Source of the DNA: Mytilinidion resinicola
Taxonomy: Eukaryota > Ascomycota > Dothideomycetes > Mytilinidiales > Mytilinidiaceae
Length of the DNA stretch: 64,000 bases
NCBI RefSeq assembly: GCF_010093595.1
Contig: NW_022985439.1
Coordinates: 949,713-1,013,712 of the forward strand
Direction: 5' to 3'
Under the pieces are notes generated by a model. The model searched no databases. It was not told where the DNA came from and saw only the letters and a program-made list of their open reading frames with translations. The translations under genes and the position numbers were made by a program. Positions 53,557-64,000 of this stretch are shown piece by piece (positions within the stretch are counted from its first letter, which is position 1; every line of letters starts with the position of its first letter).

Positions 53557-54561
53557 ATGTCGCTCGTCAACCTCGCCGCCGTGTGCTCGCACCTCCAGAA
53601 CGCCTCCAAAGCCCGCCTGGGCCTGACCTCGATTCCCGTCTCGAAGCTGCACGTCGCGCTGATGCTGGGCCTACAGAAGCAAGGCTTCATCTCCAGCGTA
53701 ACGCTCGGCGGCCCCGCACCGCCTAAACCAGTGCTGCTGCAGAAGCCCCCGAAATACCGCGGCACCCCCGAAGAGCGAGAGGCAAAAAACCTGGCGGAGC
53801 AGCTGCGGGAGGCACGCAAGCTGGAGCGGCGGCAGAAGAAGGGGTATCTGCTGAATGCGAGGCAGCTCGAGAAGGTTATTGGAAGCAATGAGGTTGCTAG
53901 ACGGGTGAAGGAGAAGAGGGCTGCGCTCAGAGCCGCGGGGGTAGAAACGCCGGTTGAGACAAAAGTTGAGCAGGAAGAGGATGGCGAGAAAGTCATGGGT
54001 ATCGCCGAGATCGTAGAACGGCTGAATGCTTTGGGCTTCGACGAGACGGGAACCAAGCCAGATATCTGGCCCGAGTCGCTCCGCGATGCGTATCCGGCAC
54101 CGCAGGCTGCGGTCCGCTCCGCGTTGTTGGAGGCGTGGGTAGCTAAGAATCCCGAGATGGCGAAGGCAGCCGCGCCTGCGATTCTACAGGCGGCAGAACA
54201 AGCGAAAATTGAAGCACAAGAGGAAGCAACTCCAGAGGTAGCCTGGGGTAGGGCCCCAGAGTGGTCGTATAAAGAAATCGTCCCCGCGAACCCTGGACAG
54301 CGGCGGCTGTGGGTTGGACTGAAGTACTGGAAGAACGAGCCCGTGTTGAACAAGATGAACCTAGTCAGCAAGCCGACGAGGCGGATATGGGTGAACTCGG
54401 ACGATTTAGCGAAGATCACGAGAGGGCGCGAGTCGGCGTTCGTGAAGGGGTTGACGAGGACGGGGGAGTGCATGTTTGTGACGACGGATAAGGGGATTAT
54501 GGAGGCGAGGGAGTGTGTGGAGAGGAAGCTTGGGGGTATGGTGTTGTGTAGGGTGATATAA
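53557..54561 (+). CDS. MRPS8: Mitochondrial small-subunit ribosomal protein uS8m
   Basis: Component of the mitoribosomal 37S subunit. A single exon, 334 aa. The N-terminus MSLVNLAAVCSHLQNASKAR and SKLHVALMLGLQKQGFISSV is the uS8 N-domain; the C-terminal domain, LWVGLKYWKNEPVLNKMNLV, SKPTRRIWVNSDDLAKITRG and the final MEARECVERKLGGMVLCRV, is typical S8. Between them lies a 160-residue charged insertion rich in Glu/Ala/Lys, which is common in filamentous fungal uS8m. No classical N-terminal presequence, as usual for this protein. Confidence 0.93.
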   Translation: MSLVNLAAVCSHLQNASKARLGLTSIPVSKLHVALMLGLQKQGFISSVTLGGPAPPKPVLLQKPPKYRGTPEEREAKNLAEQLREARKLERRQKKGYLLNARQLEKVIGSNEVARRVKEKRAALRAAGVETPVETKVEQEEDGEKVMGIAEIVERLNALGFDETGTKPDIWPESLRDAYPAPQAAVRSALLEAWVAKNPEMAKAAAPAILQAAEQAKIEAQEEATPEVAWGRAPEWSYKEIVPANPGQRRLWVGLKYWKNEPVLNKMNLVSKPTRRIWVNSDDLAKITRGRESAFVKGLTRTGECMFVTTDKGIMEARECVERKLGGMVLCRVI

Positions 54562-54994
54562 CAAGGATAAAGGTTTGGAGACTAGATCGCTTGTATCATA
54601 TTGCATTTCTGGGTGTTCATACACAGGGAAGGCATATGTTAGATGTAGTGTAAGAATATCAAAAGGCTTGAAAGCGAGCCCACTCTATACATAGCCCAAA
54701 GTCTTTCTGAGAAATGTTTCGTTGAAAGATACCAGAAGTCTATGGTACACCCTAAATATCCGATATGAAAGCCGTTTTGGTACATCATGCAACCCATTCC
54801 GTCCTTTCCAATGACCAGTCCGATACTGAACCCAAAAGAAAAACGCCGTTAGTCCAGGATTACCCCCTAGATCCCATACCATGCTCGAATAAAATATTTC
54901 ATAATACAAATCTTCCCTATCATCTCGTTCCCGGGTATCATCTGCTTCTCACGAAATGTAAAAATGTTCCTCAAATCAGAAAGGATCCCCAAGC
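54562..54994. other. Short intergenic region between convergent genes
   Basis: No gene or repeat seen. Confidence 0.5.
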
Positions 54995-57868
54995 CTACAT
55001 CATTCCTCCCTCGGTGGAAAAGTATGTGTCCCTCCTCCCAGGTGTTCGCAGTGGCGAGCGAGCGGGAACATGAGGCGGGTAGAGGCCCTGATCAATACTG
55101 ACGTCCCTGGGCATCGGATCTGGAGTCCGACTCCCCAATTTTGCCTCCCCGAACTCGAAGCCCTTGTACTCGTCCAAGCGACTGTAGTCCGATGCCCTTG
55201 CAATATTGATGCGATCGTAGTCCGGCGACCTCCCAACGTCGATGCGGTCAGGCTGCCGCGCCTTCACAGAGTCCACGCGCTCGCGCTGCTTCTCCGGCGC
55301 ACGCTGGTTCTCTCTTTGCGTTGTTATGGCATCCAGCTCTCTCCGGATGGTGTCCTGAGCCTCGAGCTCTTGGACCACGTTGGGACGGGACTCATCCCAG
55401 TCCCGCTGCCAGCACCAACTAGCTAGTTGTGAGGCCTCGACCATGCCGTGTGCACTAGTTGTTTCCCACGGTGGAGTGCGCTTGAGGTCAGCGCAGAGAA
55501 AGTATTGCACGCCCTCCGAGTACTTAAGGCCCTGCGTGTCGACGGAGAGTTTAGAGAGGACTTGGAGGACGCCGTAGAGGAGGACCCATCTGCCGAGACG
55601 AGATTCGCGAGGCGAGACGCCTTTGAGGTCTGCCGCGAGCTCAAATTGCTCGAAATAATCGATAAGAGCGTTGCCTAGGCTTTAAGTTAGTTCTGGTTAG
55701 AGAATAGGGTGAAGGATGACTGACCTGCAAAGGAGACCCCAAGCCTCTGGATGTTGGTGGCATCGCTGAAGACAATAGACAGTTGAAGATGGGTCTTCGC
55801 GTCCTTGGTGGGGTCGTTTTTTGATTTCTTCAGCGAACTAAAGAAGTTTTTCTTTGCTTGAGCTTTCGGTGCGTTGACGAAGCGTGGGAGAAGTGGATAA
55901 GGATGCGGGATATGTAAATATCCGTGTCTGTTGTCGAAGCCGACCAGCATATCAGTCAGAGGCAAGTCGGCAGAATCAGCCTGGAATTCTTCCTCTGGGT
56001 CTTGATTGCTCATTTGCCATTTCTTTCCAGGTCTTTCTTCTTGTGAGTCCCAGACGACTTCGCGGTTTACGAGGTAGTCGTATAAAGCACCAAAGTCGTT
56101 TTGTAGACTTTGTATGGCTTTCCGTTTTAGCCATCCTTTGTTGGGGCTTGGCGGCCACGCTCCATACGCCTCTACGAAGAAATTGAGGAGGAACTGTCGA
56201 AACGCTATGAAGCTCTTGAAAATTGGGTTGTTCGCAGAATTCTTTGGGTCCTCCCACATGTCGGAAAAATCGAACGTAGATAACCTCTCCTCAGCTTCTA
56301 GGGTCCTTAATTTTAATGCATTAGCAGACATGCCTAGGTTCCGCCTGGTGACGGGCGATAGTCGCCTGAATTCAGGCATTGCTTCAACATCGGGGCCCAT
56401 CATGCCAACAAGGTGAACAAACGATTCAATGTACCCAGCGTCCCATCTGATTGTGTCTTGCTCCGCCCATGCTAATAGACTGAGTGCACGTCGACGACTG
56501 TTTCTCAAGTCGTCAAGTTTCCGGCTAGACAGGTATTGGGTAATCATCTGGACACTCCGCATTCGAGCGCTCGTCTGGGAATGCTCATTGTGATCAAGGT
56601 CGTACATGACCTCAATCTCCGGCTGCAGTGTCGAAAGCATCTCGAATAAATCTCTGCCCACAATTGGCTGGTTCTGCAAAATGGCCAAAAAATTGCGCAC
56701 TGCTACATGATGCAACCGTTGATCTTGAACAGACCGCATATGGTCTGGTGCTGTGAACCAAATCTCATGCGTCGGCCGAGTTGGTTCGCGATCATAGAAC
56801 GATCCAGTCTCTTGGGAGCTCCCGGCTGTAGAAGCCGGGGGCGTTGGGCCATTGGCGCCATTCTGCACGTTACGGCGGCCTCTAGAATCCGCGGAATAGT
56901 ATCCTCCATTCCTTGATGAGGATCGAGTAGGTGGCGCCTGCATGTAGTGATCTTGGAAGCCCTGGGAAGACAGGTGTCCTGGGTCTATCCCATCCGGAAG
57001 ATACCTTGAATTTGTATTCAGACTCGAGTAGCGAGCTCCATAAGTCGATGATTCGGGACTCATGGGAGGTGTCATTTCATCCTCAAAAGAGTCAATTGCA
57101 CCGAAACTTAGTTGATTCGTAAGCCAAGAAGACCCTGAAGACTCGAGCGCGTCGTAACGAACGCGAAGCTGGGGCTGTGGGTTATCGTCGTTGGCTTGCT
57201 CCTCTTTGAAATATATCAACACGCTTCCATTTTGCATTTCTTCGTCCTGTAAATCATGAGCTGCTGAGATTTACAATGCACCCTTCAGAGTAACTTACAT
57301 ATTGGAAGCCGCGATAGGGGCGGACGCCATGATCATTTCCATGCCAGATGGTGAAGTTTGCCCAGCTTCTGTCCGTTGCACCAGCGAGGAATGAGGATGA
57401 ATCCGCTCTAGAGGATGAGTTGGCTCTTCCCAAGAAGGGCGGCGCAGAGCCGCCCTTTTTGATCGGAACGCCACCTCCTCGTCCTCTTGGAGCCTTGGTC
57501 TCTTTCCCTTTAGCCGTATACTTGGCCTTTTCTTTCGCGGAGGAGGTAGTAGAGATAGAGTTGGAAGACGAGGTGGTGGAACGGTGGAAGGGCCTGAAGT
57601 CGCCGGAGGTAGACGAAGTGGTGGTGCCGGTCCGGGAGGGTCTCATGGGTAGGTTCGTCGAAGGCAAAGAAGAGGCACTCGTGATCTGCGACACGGCGCG
57701 CGAAGTATGGCTGGTCTGTGGTTGCGGAGAGTCGTAGCCGCCCCAGCTGCTAAAGGCGGTTCCGGGACGAGGAAACGAGTCGGCATATTGTTTCGCGGCG
57801 GTTTTCTTCTCTTTCTTCTCTATGTCTTTGGCAACAGCCTTGCGGCTTCGGGCGCCCCGTGCGGACAT
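54995..57868 (-). CDS. Large conserved fungal protein of unknown function
   Basis: Exons 57868-57299, 57246-55725, 55674-54995 (923 aa). The N-terminal 150 aa are basic/Ser-rich and disordered (MSARGARSRKAVAKDIEKKE). A compact domain straddles intron 1: WANFTIWHGNDHGVRPYRGF joining NGSVLIYFKEEQ and LRVRYDALESSGSSWLTNQL, then a polar linker. The helical core starts at EIWFTAPDHMRSVQDQRLHH, with FLAILQNQPIVGRDLFEMLS, LLAWAEQDTIRWDAGYIESF, SFIAFRQFLLNFFVEAYGAW, and runs on to the NALIDYFEQFELAADLKGVS and WVLLYGVLQVLSKLSVDT regions. The C-tail is charged with repeated D(Y)xR motifs. It resembles fungal proteins annotated only as domains of unknown function; I assign no role. Confidence 0.82.
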
Positions 57869-58250
57869 GGTCAATCAGGCACAGAAATTTGGAGAGTTGG
57901 CGACAGACAGAAAGAGACGACGAGAGGATGGACAGGGAGATCTCAGCTGACGCACGGAAGCTTGCGCGGCTGTGACACGTTCCTGAGTCTATATGCACTT
58001 CATTCGGTGGTGAGGCCCCGGGCTGATTTGATTGGAAGTCGGGGAGTACACGGGCGGAGGGCTGAATGCACACAGATAATAAAGTTGTTTGGCACTGTCC
58101 GCTCCGGCCAGGTTGCTAGACAGCGAAGATACGCAACCTTCACCATGACATATTTTAAAGGACAGCGGGGAGGGGGGCAGAGAGGGCAGGCCGAACATCA
58201 GTGAGGTGGTAAGCTGTTAAATGAAATATTCTGGAGTATCCTTGTATGCA
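57869..58250. other. Intergenic, promoter side of the 923-aa gene
   Basis: No gene or repeat seen. Confidence 0.5.
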
Positions 58251-58627
58251 TTAGAGCTTTTTGGAACAGCGCTTGGGCCCGAAGACGCGGTAACGGTTGA
58301 CCATCTCGCACCCGCCGTCTTCTGATAAGGCCCCTCTGCCGGTGCCGCGACACTGCTTTCGGTGTCAACGCCGCCTGCTTACCGCGAAAAGGACATCAAA
58401 ATCGTGACCATCGCGGATGGCACCTAGCCCGCAGGTTCCGCCGGGCGCCACAGGGGCATGGTGAGTTGTCTTCAAAGTGGAAGTGTTTCGGGGACGGAGA
58501 AGGCACACAAGACTCACGCATCGTTTGCCAAGAGTCAGCGCCCCCAAGCACTCGCCGCGGCCAAGGGGGGGTCGCGAACGCCTCGACCGCTGCGATAGCA
58601 TGGGCCCTGGCCGCCGGGGGGACTCGG
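58251..58627 (-). CDS. Possible small cysteine-rich protein, exons unresolved
   Basis: Three minus-strand pieces look coding but need splicing. GRGECLGALTLGKRC ends at a GTGAG donor (about 58517). The next piece, APVAPGGTCGLGAIRDGHDF, ends near a GTAAGC donor at about 58381. The last, CRGTGRGALSEDGGCEMVNR then YRVFGPKRCSKKL, stops at 58251-58253. Together they show six Cys in small-secreted-protein style spacing. The last donor and acceptor would give a very short intron (30 nt) in the required phase, and no signal peptide exon was found upstream, so the model is incomplete and could be wrong. Confidence 0.28.
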
Positions 58628-59690
58628 TTTGGGCCCGAGGTAAGGCGTAAGCAGCCTTGTTAACCCTCCGTCTTGCTCCCTTGGCCTGCATGGAATGCAA
58701 TGCGCTCTCTGTACAGGCCCGGACGAGTACGAGGGGATACACTAACCGCCATCCTCGATGCTGGGTAGCTGCAGCACTGCAGAAGTACGCACTGGGAGAG
58801 TGTCTTAGCAGGCACGGCACGTCGAAACAAGCAGGCGGCCGCCAGAAGGAGCAAAGCAGCCAGCGCTACTAACCGATCCGCACCGGGGTATCGAGCATCG
58901 AGCAGTGCACTGCTGGCGCGGGATGCCGGCGGAACGAATGGCGTGAATGCAGGCGGCAGGTCGCCCGGGCCACAAGGGGGAAAGGAGTGCATGTCCAACG
59001 GTCGGCGGATTTAAGGATCCCATCAGATAGGCGACGGGGGGGAGTACATAATGAAAGTATTAACACTCGGCTAAAAAAAACGACTATCCTGCAAATCTTT
59101 GAGTAGCATGAATGATGAGGACGATCATGAGCATATAAGAGGGGGGGGAAGGCAAATGAGAGACCTCCTCGCCCCAATGCGGCAGGGCACGTCCCCGCGT
59201 CCAATTCTGCATTGGCGAGGCAGCCCAGCATGGACGAATTGACCCTGGCGACGCTGTGTGGGGTGTTGTGTTGCTTTTGCGTCGCAGGGCCGGTGTGGCG
59301 TCGTGGAGGTTGGGAGCCGGGTGGCTGGAGACCGGTCACGTGCCCGGCTCATGTGGCGGGGGCTCCCAGCCCTCTCCTGCCCCGCAAACTTGCTCCGTGG
59401 GCCTGGGAGCACCTTAAACCAAGTTCCCATCCCGACAACCTTGCCAACGTCGCCTTGGACACTCAATCTCGTCGAGCTCCCAGCCTCCTCCAGCGCCTCC
59501 TACCTGCGCAATTTCCTGCAGTATAAGGCGCTACCTGCCACTCCTCCCGCCCGCTCATCGCGCAGCTCTCTCTTCCTCGCCGATCGACCCCGCTGCCATC
59601 GTCACCCAACCGTGGTCAACGTCGATCAGACCCACCATCGCATCTCCATCCAGACCCTGAGACCCCAGCGTACCACTCGCTACCGCCAAT
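58628..59690. other. GC-rich intergenic stretch, no gene supported
   Basis: Overlapping frames up to 235 codons on both strands lack domains and reflect high GC. Contains the promoter and leader of the MARVEL gene; the plus-strand frame from 59258 overlaps that gene in another frame. Confidence 0.45.
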
Positions 59691-60367
59691 ATGTCTATCG
59701 CAGGCTTCTCGTTCTGGTTCTGGCGCATCATGGAGATCATCACCCTGATCCCGACGCTGGGCATGCTGTCCTACTTCGTGCATGCCTACACGGAGTCGAA
59801 CTCACTCACACCCGCCTCCATCCTGGTGCTGTTCATAGTGTCAGTGCTGGGGGCAGCATGGACCGTCGGGACGCTGTTCCTGTACGCCCGCGCGAGGCAC
59901 TCGGCCAGCTTCGTCGCATTCGTCGACCTGCTCTTCATCGGCGCCTTCATTGCCGGCGTGTATGAGCTGCGCGGCATCGGCAAAGCCAACTGCACCCATT
60001 TCACGGCTGGCGGCTTCTACTTCGATCTGGGCCCGTTGGGGTACATTGGACGCAACTCCGGGAACAAGTGGGCAGTCAATACAAACAAGAACTGCGCCAT
60101 GCTGAAGGCGTCGTGGGCGTTTGGAATCATGAATTGCATCTTCTTTGCATTCACCTTCGTAAGTTCGAACCCAATGCTTTGTAAATCGACCATCTTACTA
60201 ACAAGCCGTAGTTCTTCGCTCTCCTCGTCCACCGTCATCACCGCGACGACCGTGTCGTAGTCAAGCGCGAAAGCAGCCACACTTCTCGTCGCACCCAGCG
60301 CGGTCCCTCTTCCCGCAGCCCGCGACGATCGCACCACAGCAGCAGGAGGAGCCACTACGTCGTCTAA
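59691..60367 (+). CDS. MARVEL-domain membrane protein
   Basis: Four-pass membrane protein of the plasma membrane/eisosome or vesicle type. Exons 59691-60158 and 60212-60367 (207 aa), phase 0. Membrane segments: WRIMEIITLIPTLGMLSYFV, ASILVLFIVSVLGAAWTVGT, SFVAFVDLLFIGAFIAGVYE, and SWAFGIMNCIFFAFTF joining FFALLV across the intron. Between segments 3 and 4 there is an extracellular-type loop with two Cys (ANCTHF, KNCAML), as in fungal MARVEL proteins. The C-terminal tail is short and Arg/His/Ser-rich. Skipping the intron would truncate segment 4. Confidence 0.87.
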
Positions 60368-60789
60368 GCTTCAGCCGACGCTAGCAATTTCGTAAGGCTT
60401 TGGGATCTAGCGCAGGAACTGGAGGGTAGGGATCTGAGAAGGGATGGGAGATGCAGCACTGCAAATACTTGCACATAAATCTGTCTATACTGCGGCATCA
60501 CAACTACCGTTGGGTTACCGACGGCTATGAACACTGTTACGAGGTTACGAACGACTCTTTCTTTACTCTTTTAAAGCGATTTACCCTATACCCCACTACT
60601 ACAAATTCGATAACTATTCAAATCACACATATTGCAACATCAGACCAATTATGAAACAATCCACCTAAACTGAAGTTTATACCTAACAACTATCTAGATC
60701 GTGGTCACTCGGTAAGGGATCAGGTTAACATTAAGAATTCGCTATTGAGTCTCCCTCCACTAAACCCCGCGATCAAGGTAACTTCCATA

Positions 60790-61395
60790 GCATCAAGAAG
60801 CATATAGAGGAGCCAGGCCCTGCGATTCTCACTGTTCTGGCGTAATATTGCATCGCATCCCAAACTGGACCATCGAATTATATCCGCTCGATTCCCACTC
60901 TCTTTCGGCATGCCAAGTCTCTGACACGCTAAACCAGGCCATAGACTCGAGGTAAATCACAGTGCGTTGAGATGTATGAACGGGAGCCAGTCCGTGCGAT
61001 CTCCAGTCGATTTCGGCATGTTATTGACGAGCGCGCTAAATCGAACCTTCGAGTCTACCTTGAAACGTTGTGAGAATGGGAGCTAGTCCGGCATTTAGAA
61101 CCCAAGTCAAGAGAGTGTGATATAGGTCCTAATATAGCGAGCCTTTGTGCATCCTCCTGACGCTCGACCTGATTTTCTGTCTCTTTTAACATGTAGTATC
61201 CGCTACACTCTGAATCAGATCTCGGAATCGGGGGAGATTACAGTGCTTCAAGATGTATAAAGGGGAGCCAGTCCGTGCGATTTGGGGCTGGTTTTGGCAT
61301 ATTATTGGAAGAGATTGGCAATTGGACCATGGAAATGGGACAATACTAAAAAGCATAAACGGAAGCCAGTCCGCTTTCTAGATACCAGTTCAGAA
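60790..61395. repeat. Degenerate tandem array with alternating spacing
   Basis: The core G(G/A)GAGCCAGTCCG or close variants recurs at about 60810, 60984, 61080, 61265 and 61363, so gaps are 174, 96, 185 and 98 bp. This looks like a ~275-bp higher-order unit containing two half-units. The 60950-61120 and 61230-61395 units align well (CAGTGC..T..AGATGTAT, then the core, then TTTTGGCAT.TTATTG). The array ends about 20 bp from the stop of the alcohol dehydrogenase gene. 60368-60789 holds no gene. Confidence 0.75.
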
Positions 61396-61416
61396 TGGTG
61401 TCTTCTACGACTGTAT

Positions 61417-62540
61417 CTACAACACCCTCGCATCTTCCCCCGCCCACGCCCTCCTTATTAACTCCCTAACCGGCTCACTCTCCACCGGCCTCGGATTGTA
61501 ATACGGATTCGACACCGCAATCTCCGCCGCCTTCTCCACATCCTCCTCCTTCATCCCATAATCCTTCAACGCCCGCTTCACGCCCAGGCTCTTCAGCAAC
61601 ACGTTCAGCCCCTGCACCGCGTCCCCCTCGCTCCCCGGCAGCACCGCCGCCAGCTTCGCCATCACCTCCGGAATCGCAGGCGCATTGTACGCTAGCGCGT
61701 GGGGCAGCACGATCGTGTGGGTCTCCGCGTGGGGGAGGTTGAAGGACCCGCCGAGCGTGTGGCAGAGCTTGTGGTGCAGCGCCATGCCGACGGTGCCTAA
61801 GCAAGTCGCGCATAGCCAGGCGCCGTAGAGGGCGGAGGAGCGTGCGGAGGCGGACGAGGGGTCTTTTACGAGGATCGGGAGGGAGGAGGCGAGCGCGCGG
61901 ATACCGTCGAGGGCGAGGAGGTTCACGACGGGGTTGGTGTTGCGGGCGTAGAGGGCTTCGACTACGTGGGGTTAGCCATGACGGTTGTAAAGGAGAGGGG
62001 AGAAGGGTACGGACCCGCGTGTGCAATGGCATTGACGCCGCTCGTGGAGCTCAGCCCCGCGGGCAGCGTCATGGTGAGGTCCACGTCGTAGATGACCGTC
62101 CCCGGGAGGATCTTGGGATCAGTGCGAGTCGTCTTGCGGCCGTCGGCCGTTTCCCCGAGGATCGGGGTCATCTCGCTGCCCGCATACGTCGTCGGGATGC
62201 AGACATGTGGCAAGCCGGTTCTTATGCTAATGGCTTTCCCCAGCCCAATCGTGCTGCCGCCGCCAATTGACACGATGCTGTCTGCTTTCTGCGCCTTGGT
62301 GTACTCGAGCGCTTTATCCGTGATGTGCGTCGGCGTGTGCATGGTAGCCTCGCTGAAGAGGCCTGCAATCTTGCCATTGAGGATCTTTTTCAGGACATCT
62401 GCTTGATCGGTCTGCTGAGGGGTGCTGAGGAGCAATGGCGCGGAAACGTTCAGGCGGCCCAGTTCTGCTGGGAGCTTTTGAATGCTGCCACTGCCGAAGA
62501 CGACGCGGGCTGGGTTGGCGTTGTATTCAAAAGCGTCCAT
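61417..62540 (-). CDS. Iron-containing alcohol dehydrogenase / maleylacetate reductase
   Basis: NAD(P)H-dependent reductase of the Fe-ADH family, most like maleylacetate reductases of aromatic (hydroxyquinol) degradation; cytosolic. Exons 62540-62015 and 61961-61417 (356 aa), joined in a GTC codon. Cofactor site DSIVSIGGGSTIGLGKAISI, PTTYAGSEMTPILGE, and metal-site region SSTSGVNAIAHAVEAL, then GMALHHKLCHTLGGSFNLPH with the histidines AETHTIVLPHA. The length is typical of maleylacetate reductase, and the NAIAHAVEALYA to HHKLCH spacing fits. No hydroxyquinol dioxygenase is in the window, so the pathway is inferred from the family only. Confidence 0.9.
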
Positions 62541-63176
62541 GGTGAGGATATGGAGGAGGGAATGTGTGGGGCCAAGGGTCTAAGAGTTTGCAAAGTTTGT
62601 AGAGAAGCCATTGTGGGCTGGCGTTGGGTTTGTAGACGGATGAACGTGGTGTGGAGAAGGGTGGGCTCGGAGGACGTGAGAGTCGGCAAAGCGTTCTGCC
62701 CTGGCAGAAGCTTTCTCCCCTGCTCCATAAATCATCGAGTCACGCCCACACCAACTTTGCCAATGTTCATTATTGGGCTCAATCGCTTGACGGGTGAATT
62801 GATGGCGCAATTGCGTAGCTACCATCACGTTTCATTTAGCCATACGTAGAAGGCTTTTCTCAGAGCCTGTGAGCCTTCAGATTGCCGCAGCTTGAGAGTA
62901 TCAAACTCCCATGAACATCGTAGTACTCAGACTTAGTGATTTTCCTCCGCCCTATTACTTGCTTGAATTCTAGCTACCGCAGGCGATTCCTTAAGTCCTA
63001 GCCCCAAGGTAACGGAAATAGATGTATCCACTAAGCAAGTATCCGTATTTCATTCCATCAGCTTCGCTCTACGGCTTCTTCTTCTCTTGCCTCGCGATAC
63101 TCTAGAGCCTATCAAAAAGGGGTGGTGTGCGTGTGGCAACAGCCGCATTCATTCAAGTCCATGGTGTCTGGGTCCG
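62541..63176. other. Intergenic, no gene seen
   Basis: Promoter side of the dehydrogenase gene and 3' flank of the edge gene. Confidence 0.5.
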
Positions 63177-64000
63177 TCACAAATCACTCTCGTGCCCACT
63201 AAACGATGTCCACCGCCGAAACTCTTCTTCATATTGCTCTCTAGTAACGCTCCTTGGCTCGTCGAAAGGGGGATCATACGACAATAGCACTCCCCACTCC
63301 TCAAACTCGTCTCGCAGCTCATCCATCCAGTCCCAAGGATACCTCATCGAAAGCGCCAGCTCCGTAGCTTCGGCGCCTTCTCTCGCAATCGGCGTTGAAA
63401 ATTGCGCGTTGGCAAGAAACCAGATATACACCAGCTTCAGCGGACACCCGCACGCGAGCACTGTCTTTACGAACGTACGCAGTGCGTCTGCCTCTGACTT
63501 CTGGAACGAGTCTAGGGAATTGAGGTCCTGTTCGATACCGAAGTGCCACGTGAAGCTGCGCAGCTTCGGAGCAGCCAGGAGCAAAGCATGGTCACCAAGG
63601 GTTTCGCGGTGAGCAAGAGCGGGGAGGCTGAGGATTTCTAGTTTGGGGTAGCCTGTCAGATCCAGGCGGTTGTCCACGTTGCCTTGATCTCCGATGTACA
63701 GGCTTTTCAATGTTGAGCGGTGAGGTTCCAGGAACCCTTGAAACAGCGACAAGGACCATGCGTCCTTGTCTGGATGAAATGTAAGGTTCTCAAGTGCCTC
63801 CAGCCAGCTGAGGAAGGCAGCGAAATCTTGCGAGCTACCTCTGAAGTCGTGGATGTTGAGGTCCATGATGGGGGGGATGCGGTCTTTGAGCCAGACCGCG
63901 TCGTGGATGTTGCTGGATGAGAATGCGAGGCAGCCAACGATGTGCAGACGGCGGAGAGCTGGAAAGCGGTTGTCAGGTTTGAATAGTCTTTCCATGAAGA
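63177..64000 (-). CDS. F-box/leucine-rich-repeat-like protein, 5' end outside window
   Basis: The open frame runs from the stop at 63177 to the right edge. It contains spaced leucine-rich elements typical of fungal F-box-associated LRR proteins: FPALRRLHIVGCLAF, LENLTFHPDKDAW, STLKSLYIGDQGN, YPKLEILSLPAL, APKLRSFTWHFGIEQDLNSL. The C-terminal WTSFSGHESDL follows a charged helix. The in-frame ATG at 63995 is probably internal; the F-box itself would lie beyond the window. Family placement is by repeat appearance only. Confidence 0.6.
   Translation of the reverse strand, partial: FMERLFKPDNRFPALRRLHIVGCLAFSSSNIHDAVWLKDRIPPIMDLNIHDFRGSSQDFAAFLSWLEALENLTFHPDKDAWSLSLFQGFLEPHRSTLKSLYIGDQGNVDNRLDLTGYPKLEILSLPALAHRETLGDHALLLAAPKLRSFTWHFGIEQDLNSLDSFQKSEADALRTFVKTVLACGCPLKLVYIWFLANAQFSTPIAREGAEATELALSMRYPWDWMDELRDEFEEWGVLLSYDPPFDEPRSVTREQYEEEFRRWTSFSGHESDL

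Noticed and set aside
53538..54473. 311-codon minus-strand open frame
   Set aside because: It is antisense to the uS8m gene, which has clear domain motifs; the antisense protein is Ser/Ala-rich with no domain.
59258..59965. 235-codon plus-strand open frame rich in Arg/His
   Set aside because: Overlaps the MARVEL gene in a different frame; the composition is that of GC-rich non-coding sequence.
1..64000. CRISPR arrays, operons or bacterial mobile elements
   Set aside because: None seen; introns, tRNA introns and gene content are eukaryotic throughout.

Overview
The window looks like nuclear DNA of a filamentous ascomycete (Pezizomycotina; perhaps Dothideomycetes-like, class uncertain). The reasons are short GT-AG introns of about 45-60 nt with CTAAC/CTGAC-type branch sites, a Zn2Cys6 transcription factor, MARVEL and BTB proteins, an AT-rich decayed Fot1/pogo transposon at the left edge, and house-keeping genes of clear ascomycete type. 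Exon structures were worked out by hand from splice signals and reading phase.

Left part (1-13.7 kb): a transposon remnant, Sm D1, an array of seven ~151-bp tandem repeats, the complete DNA polymerase epsilon catalytic subunit (2235 aa after splicing), divergent from COX20, then a disordered conserved protein and a microbial-type poly(ADP-ribose) glycohydrolase. Middle-left (14-31 kb) is gene-poor and accessory in character: an unresolved membrane protein, a small-molecule O-methyltransferase, a TauD-type dioxygenase, an M20 peptidase, a PARP-like ADP-ribosyltransferase, a DJ-1/PfpI protein lacking the usual cysteine, and a BTB protein. Two tRNA-Pro genes lie here. Middle (31-40 kb): a glycosyltransferase-25 relic, a Zn2Cys6 factor followed on the same strand by an MCT-like MFS transporter with a MITE-like element between them, and two decayed BTB paralogues. 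Right part (40-64 kb) is mostly core: homocysteine S-methyltransferase, a CSC1/TMEM63-like channel, N-myristoyltransferase, mitochondrial uS8, three conserved proteins of unknown function, a MARVEL protein, an iron-type alcohol dehydrogenase/maleylacetate reductase, and a partial gene at the edge.

The most striking observation is that both tRNA-Pro genes (AGG and UGG anticodons) carry two insertions. Each has a 16-nt insertion at the canonical 37/38 site and a second, 54-nt insertion in the variable loop (45/46) or T-stem (49/50). The second insertions have the form of spliceosomal introns: GTAAG/GTGAG start, CTAAC near the 3' end, CAG end. Removing both restores perfect 72-nt tRNA cloverleaves (CCA not counted). 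This suggests Pol III tRNA transcripts that need both the tRNA endonuclease and the spliceosome. I know of no described example in nuclear tRNA genes, but could not search. Further points of interest are a PARP-like writer and a PARG eraser in one window, several stop-free introns of 3n length, and two tandem arrays that each lie directly beyond the 3' end of a gene.
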